Assembly: GCF_029867415.1 (NCBI RefSeq)
Contig: NC_081183.1
Span: forward strand, 116,798,514 to 116,862,513
Reading direction: 5' to 3'
Source: Vicia villosa
Lineage: Eukaryota; Streptophyta; Magnoliopsida; Fabales; Fabaceae
Length of the DNA: 64,000 bases
The position numbers were made by a program, and so were the translations under genes. This document shows positions 57,703 to 64,000 of the stretch, in pieces. The notes below the pieces were generated by a model. It did no database searches and had not been told where the DNA came from. It was given only the letters and a program-made list of their open reading frames with translations. The stretch's first letter is position 1. Each line of letters opens with the position of its first letter.

Positions 57703-60700
57703 TCGTCATATGTAAAGTTTGTCGTATCTTCTGTTTTTAGAATGTATCGTTCTTTATATTTATCGTGCTGTTTACTACGTTTTATTTAGGTAATATTTGT
57801 ACTGTCAGTATTAAGTATTACACTATCTATTATATCGTCATTTAACTAGTAAGATAATATTATATGTGTTTATTGCTAGTTAAAATATTTATTTTTTCTG
57901 TGCATTAAATCCTTTCAGTCTTATTATTGACGGTAATTTTGTTCTCGTACAGTGTACTTTAATTATTTATTATGTTTGTGTTTTTCTAACAAATCATGTA
58001 AATAATTTCTCACCATTAACCCAACAAAAACAAAAAGAAAAAAATAAACTTTGACTGTTGAATTTTCACTTTAACTGTTACGTTAATACTCGAACAGCCA
58101 GTTGACAGTCAAAACCACTGACAGTGCAATTCTCCGTGTTTTGTACCATCAATCAAATCAATATTTTGCATTTCAAAATTCCAAGATTTTTGTTCTAGAA
58201 GTCTTCTGAATATCACATGATTAGCAGAGACTCAACACTGCACAAAAATCAAGTACGCTCGACTGTCTCCTACACAAACAGTCCCTAACTAGGGTTTTTG
58301 TTTTTTCAGGAGAACAAGTTTTTTGAGACTTCAAATGGATTTCATGGACCTCCATATATCTCAAAGTACCACCATACAAATTTTCAAACTTCAATTCACT
58401 CAGACGCACAGTCAGCAGCTCAAACAGTCAACAGACGACCCGTTTGACCAAAAAGTCAACAGACAGTCAAAAATGAAATTTTTTGTCAACATCCATATTT
58501 TGTCAAAAGATTCATCATTTGATCATTGGTTGATCATAATTCATCAAGGAAAGATCAAAAATCAACAAAACCCTAAGTTTCAAATTTAGGGTTTTCTCCT
58601 AAAAAGTCAACTGAACTTTGACTGGCCATAACTCTCTCATCATTCATTCAAAAAATTCCAACCAAAGCTCATTTTGAAGGAAATTCAATTATCTTTCAAA
58701 TGCAATTGGTCCCATGGTCATTAGATTCACCATTTGAAAAATATGAACCAAGACATTACAGGTCATTTTCAAAGTCAACAAAAAGTCGCTTTTTTCAAAA
58801 GGACACACAAGGAGCATGGAAAATCATTTTGATATGAGACCAAAGACATTGGTTAGAGGACTCTTTGAGGTTTCTAAAAAGTACAATAACTCCTTCATAT
58901 GACAAAAATTGAGGGATTTACACCTTGTTGAAGTTGGCTAAATTTTGGGAAAATGCATGAAACCAACATTGATCAAAAATGTTTTTTTTCCAAAAGGGGC
59001 CAAGTTTTCATAGTTCAAACATGTTTACCATAATGTGAAGGGCTTCCCACGACCAAGACAAAGCCCATAGCATTTTTGTTTCTTTTTTGGTTTAATTTTG
59101 TCACATTAAAGATTAAATTGAAAAAAGAAATGGAAGGATAATATGTAGCTTAAATCTTAAGCATGAGTCAACAAGAAACATTCAACACTCTGCCACAAGG
59201 AGCTAGTACAGCAGAAGAGAGTGGAAAAATCAAGCCATGGTTGCTTGAATTCAAAGCTACATATGTTATAATATTCAAAAATTCAACAAAGCACTTATTG
59301 CTTCTTAGCTTAGTTTCTAAGTACTTCCTTGCCTATAAATGAAGTGCAACACTTCATCAATAAAAAGGGAGACGAAATCAGAGCCAAACTCTTGCTTGTA
59401 ACACACTTGTAACATCTTGAAATATTCAAAGAAATTTGAAATTCGAATTTTAAGTTTAAGCCATTTTCAATCCAAACTAAACATTCAAACACCATCTCTG
59501 AACTTCATTGAACCTATTCAAATAAGTTTTAAGCATCAAAGCCTCATAAATCGAGCCACATAAGCCACGATTTGTCCAAACTGAAACTTCCAAAAATACC
59601 ATCATACACGCATATCTAGCATGATGTAGTCATATATTTGAACTTGGTTTGATGTCCTGATCGTTTCTGGACATTTAATTAAGGTTTGGTTGAGTATTCA
59701 CGAAGCTACCATTTTAGGGTTCATGATCTCAAAATTAGGGTTTCTTGAATTAGGCAAAATTACAGGTTCTAAGTGGTACCATTGAATTCGTATGAACTAG
59801 ACGAATCAAACCATGACCTCGCGCCAAATTTCTTTTGTGTCTAACCCCTATTCGTTATTTTCCAGGTTTAAGGTTCACTTATAACATCGTTGTTTCTACA
59901 AGAGCGCTGTTAAAAGTGGTGACGAGAGGTTGAAGATGATGAGGTGTCCTCATCTAAGTGGCTAGCGCGCGCGTTTTATTTTTTAAATTCTCTGATTCAG
60001 TGCTTTGCAGGTTTCACTTTTGCCATGCGCCTCAATATCTGAGCCATCTAATCTCCACTAAAAACACATCCAACGCATCTAACACGCCAGTCCATACCAT
60101 GGACTCTCCAATCAACCACACATGATCATATCTTTTTATATTTTCTATTTTATTTTATTTTCTTTACAAAATTAATTTAAAATAGTTTTAAAAATCAAAA
60201 AAATATAACAAAAATATTTTTAGGTTTCTAAAATAATCTATTATTTTTTGATATAAAAATATTTTATTTTTCTTAATAATTAAAATATTTTGTATAATTA
60301 ATTAGTATATATTTATATATTTGCTTTTTAATTATTTCAACCAATCAAAAAATCATAAAAAAAATTGTTCTTTATATTAAATTTAGTTTATATAGTTTAT
60401 ACTAATTTTGTAATTTAGAATATTTTTCTCTTTAAGTTTTAATTATTTATGTAATTATTTGCATAATTATATATTATTTAACTTAATAATTTCAAAATCA
60501 ACTTCAAAATTCCAAAAAAAATTAGTTTTGTTTTAAAAATTAATTGACAAACATTTTGAACATATTTAAAACTTAATTTTTAGGTTTAAATTTTATTTCT
60601 ACCTTTTTCTCATTTTAATTAAATTAATCATGCATTAATTCTAATTAAAATCAACCATACAAAAAATCCGAAAATATTTCTTTTATTTTCTTGCAATTTA

Positions 60701-61563
60701 AATTCCTAGATCAAGTGTATAGGTTGTCAAATTCATGTAAATAGCGTAGTTTACATTTCCCGCACAATCGATGTAATAGCGTAGATTTATTTTCCGCATT
60801 TTACATTTCCGCATTTTAATTTCTGTACATATAAAACTGCGTGTATGTCAAAGATAAAAATTGAAGCGTTAGGTCACTAACTTCAAAGATAAAATATCTG
60901 AATCAAAACACAATCACACTTGCACCTCTTAGGGTAATCCCTCTTTTACTCTTTTCAAAATCAAAATCAAATTCTACTATTTCAAATGCAAAATCGAACT
61001 TTTGTTTACATCTGATAAAAGGAGAATTTTCTAAAGGAAATAGGAAAAGACCTTATAAATATAGGATAGATCTCCTAATTGCTTGCTCAAATCAAAACAA
61101 CAAATGTCTCACATATTCACCGTTTTTCAAAACAAAACTTTCAAAAAAGACAATACTTGGTATATATCCAAACCAAGGATCATTACGAAGTTAAAGATCT
61201 TTTTTCAAAACATCTTTCGAAAAACAAAACACTTTGTATACATCCGCACAAGGATCATTACAAAGTTAATTTGCAAAGGTATTTTAAAACCACATACAAG
61301 CATTTAAAGGCAAGACAAACGATTCAAAGAAGTGAGCCAAGCAACTAAGAGCCCATGGATAACCATGGATACAAAGGGTGCTAACACCTTCCCTTTGTAT
61401 AACCTATCCCCTTACGCAGAATTTCTTAAAGGTCTTTTTCTGTTTCTTTTATAAACCTTTCCTTTATTGGATAAAATAAAAGTCGGTGGCGACTCTCTGA
61501 TTTTCACAACTCAAAAAGCAAAAGAAGAGTCAGTTTGCGTCTCACCAAACCGAGTGCATGACA

Positions 61564-61762
61564 GGTTGGAACAAGGAAAAATGGGGTAATGGGCCATGAC
61601 ATTTCTGGCCTATTGTGGAACCGAATCACTATTGAATAAAGGGGGGAAACTGGTTTTGAAGGGCTCGGTTGACGAGGCGTGTGAAAATATGTGATGGGAT
61701 TAGAGAGCATGTGAGGCATGAGAGAGAGAGGGGCCCGAGGGACAATTATCGTGCATGCAGAT

Positions 61763-61813
<51 letters not shown>

Positions 61814-62532
61814 TGGAAGCTTGTGATAGGTCGGATGGAGATAAGCTGAGATTGCCTTTAAGGGTAGTTGATAAGGGTGGATCTAGAAAATCTTGGGTTG
61901 GCAGCAATCCAATTGTGGTTACTGTGTAGTCACGCATGGAGAAATTAAAAGGACTATTTTGGACCATTGGATGTCCTTTGGTAGAAGATATAGCATTTTG
62001 ACACTTAAAGGTACTTGAAACCCCAAAGTTCTCATTAAGACCTTTCATTTAAGTTTGCTCAACGAGATTTTCTTTCTCTTTCTCCCTTGAGACTTCAAAC
62101 CATTTTTCAATACCATGAAATCCATTCACTTTAGTTTGTGAAACAGAACTTTCCTTCTCTTTCTGCGTTGAGACTTTAGATAATTCTTTCTCAACACATA
62201 TTCTTGGAGCCTTCAACGACGACGAAGGGACAATGATCGCTGAATATATCACTTCCTCCGATGCATATGGTAAGCCCCTAGTACTTAGTGTTTCTCTCTC
62301 TCTCTCTCTCTCTCTTTTGTAAACACGTCTGAAAGGTTAAATGGGAGGCTTGTCTAATTTTTTTTGTAGTAAAAAGGGTCAGAGAAGAAAAACATGGACT
62401 ACATTGTGGATCTTGGAGGACGATGAGAGGTCTAACTCGTAAGCTACAATACCAACTCTTCTGACAACGGTAAAAGTTCCATGAAAATATTTAGAAAGTT
62501 TCTGAGAAGCTCGAATAGCCACTATTTATTGT
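61564..62532. other. Spacer with (GA)n and (CT)n tracts and an unrecognised minus-strand frame
   Basis: (GA)n at 61762-61809 and (CT)n at 62293-62315. On the minus strand 62252-61746 is one frame broken only by a TAA at 62051-62049 (67 + 100 codons), ending in a Ser-Leu repeat encoded by the (GA)n. I recognise no family and cannot tell whether it was ever coding. Confidence 0.4.
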
Positions 62533-64000
62533 TGTCATACCCCAAATTTTTCCTACCCCTTTTTATCTGGCTTACATCCATATACATATTTCATTTAGGT
62601 CATTCATCCAATACATGCATCCATGCCATTGTTTCCATCCAGAAGTTTGACAGAAAAAAGGCTTACACTGAGAAAATTCTTGATTAAGACAAGGACATCC
62701 GGGGTTTCATCTGATTATATCAAAATCCTCAATGATCAAGGTTTCCCAGTTGTCGAATTCTAAGCTTTTAGTGAAGGATCCAAGCTACAAGTCATTTGGT
62801 CACCCTTAAGTAAGGTTTTAACCAAAGACAACATAATTGACTTTTTAGTCAACATTTAATTAAGAGCTGATTATTTGGCATGTGGTGTTGTGTGATACTA
62901 TGTGGAAATACTCAGTTGATTTAATTGGTTGATTATTGATTGAAGTAGAACTAGAAGTTGATTAATCAGAAAATTCATTTGGGACTGAAAAGTCGAACAA
63001 TTGACTTTTGGATATTTTGGTCAACATCAAGGTCAACTTTCATATTATTGATTTAAGGGAGAAATTTAATCAAGAAAGTCATCGGAAATCATTAAAATCA
63101 AAGTTTTATCTAAATTTGCCATTTTGAGAAATTAGTTAAAATGGAAAGTTACCAAAAAGGGAAAGTTCTAACACTTAGAAAATATTTTGGGTTTTAAGGT
63201 GTTGTGATCAGTCAACTTCAGGCTCAGGTTACACGTGGATAAAGGCATAATTTCAAGACAAGTTCAACAGCTAAAAAAATTTCATCTCATGGCATACTAC
63301 AAGTTTGTAGTTGGAATTATCTTCAAAGGATGCCAAGATCAAAAGATATGGAGGTTGGAAGTTGTGGAATTCAAACTGATTCGTGTCAAGCTGCCAGGCA
63401 GAATTTCTGGGCAACGGAGAGCATTTTATCAAACAGGTAGTGTGTTGTTTTTGAAGCCGATTCTAGAGAGCTATACACATCTTCTGAATTCAAAATCAAT
63501 ATCAAACTCTTGTGCCCCATATTTTCTATCCAATGAGCAAAGAACCATGCCATTTGGAAATGTAATTAGAAAGGTACAAGAGTTGAAAGTTGTGTGTTCG
63601 AAGATGGTGTATTAGAGGCGACGAACCAGGTCTTGTTGCACGCGCGCATAGACACAAATGCAGTAGTGTGCCTCTATGTTCCAAGTCATTTTGAGAGAGT
63701 TCCAGGTAATATATTCCAATTATTCTAACACCAATCATGTTTAATTACATGCTCTCTTTCGATAGATCACAAGTTTGTATCATTTAGAGGCCCATACACC
63801 AAACTACGTCACCATGAAGTGTGCATCTCAGAATGTTGAAATTGACATGGTTAGCTAGATTTTGCAGCATGATATCAGTAGCAACCATGCAATTTCAAAA
63901 CCCTTTTCATACAATTATAGGCATCATCTGGAAGAGTGTTTAACATCAATATTATTCTCTTCCACCTCCACTTTGTCATGACATTAATTTTACACAAATT
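62533..64000 (+). repeat. Start of another Ogre-like LTR, runs off the window
   Basis: TGTCATACCCCAAATTTTTCC matches the Ogre LTR start seen on the minus strand at 17480 (TGTCATACCCCAATTTTTG) and is in plus orientation. The rest of the window is AT-rich without a convincing gene, as expected within such an LTR. Whether it is a full element or a solo LTR cannot be seen. Confidence 0.7.

Larger units (their letters stand above)
56916..61563 (+). repeat. Solo LTR of the nested Ogre-like family
   Basis: 4648 bp, from TGTTACCCCAAAATTTGCCC to GTGCATGACA. It is homologous along its length to the reverse complement of the LTRs at 32350-37037 and 38615-43307. There is no internal region or second LTR, so it is a solo LTR, the usual product of LTR-LTR recombination. 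Flanking bases are GGCTG (56911-56915) and GGTTG (61564-61568), a 5-bp duplication with one C/T difference. It is clearly more diverged from the element at 32350-43307 than that element's two LTRs are from each other. Confidence 0.85.

Noticed and set aside
63235..63615. A 126-codon plus-strand gene
   Set aside because: It lies inside the Ogre-like LTR that starts at 62533, has no recognisable family, and such frames are expected by chance in these LTRs.

Overview
This window is plant nuclear DNA. I infer a legume of the vetch/pea group (Fabeae or a close relative). The grounds are Ogre-type Ty3/gypsy elements with roughly 5 kb LTRs, an ORF1 ahead of gag and an intron between protease and reverse transcriptase, together with Cassandra, Tat-lineage elements, many AT-rich MITEs and plant S-protein-homologue genes. 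Most of the 64 kb is transposable elements inserted into one another. Only two genes look like ordinary host genes: two secreted S-protein homologues (20872-21330 and 47428-47835, both minus).

Layout. 1-17480: a minus-strand Ogre element entering from the left, with RT-RNaseH-integrase, a predicted 364-nt intron, protease/gag, ORF1, PBS and a 5.0 kb 5' LTR. Its gag carries a Cassandra element (8292-9555) with three LTRs and two internal regions, flanked by the 5-bp duplication GAAAC. 17481-22720: AT-rich host DNA with three long microsatellites, a probable hAT-like MITE and the first S-protein homologue. 22721-44130: a minus-strand Tat-lineage Ty3/gypsy element (duplication AGTAA). Its sense gag-pol is badly broken, but its antisense gene (24250-26186, plus) is intact once one small intron is removed. 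A second Ogre-like element (32350-43307, duplication CCATC) sits inside its gag. That inner element has 4.7 kb LTRs and an internal region cut by a 100-N assembly gap. 44136-45061: three structured inverted-repeat units in succession, separated by (AT)n tracts. 45190-46905: a 5'-truncated LINE. 47428-47835: the second S-protein homologue. 48121-53635: a long-TIR element with a Tourist-like MITE inserted in its left TIR and, in its interior, a 3.15 kb TIR element (8-bp duplication TATATTTA) carrying a multi-exon plant mobile domain gene. 54692-55075: another MITE. 55890-56505: a FERONIA/CrRLK1L-type receptor kinase fragment. 56916-61563: a plus-strand solo LTR of the same family as the element at 32350-43307. 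62533-64000: the start of another Ogre-like LTR, plus strand.

Relative ages read from LTR pairs agree with the nesting. The outer Tat element's LTRs differ at about a dozen sites in 437 bp. The Ogre-like element inside it shows about 15-20 differences in 4.7 kb. The outer two Cassandra LTRs are identical.

The observations I consider most worth checking are: (1) a 55-codon open frame for a hydrophobic peptide just downstream of the TATA box in the LTRs of the 32350-43307 family, also recognisable with a frameshift in the solo LTR; (2) the intact, promoter-equipped antisense gene in an otherwise degenerate Tat element; (3) the three-LTR Cassandra that appears to have inserted as one unit; (4) the plant mobile domain gene packaged between inverted repeats rich in a palindromic motif. 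All calls come from reading the sequence by eye; no database search was possible.
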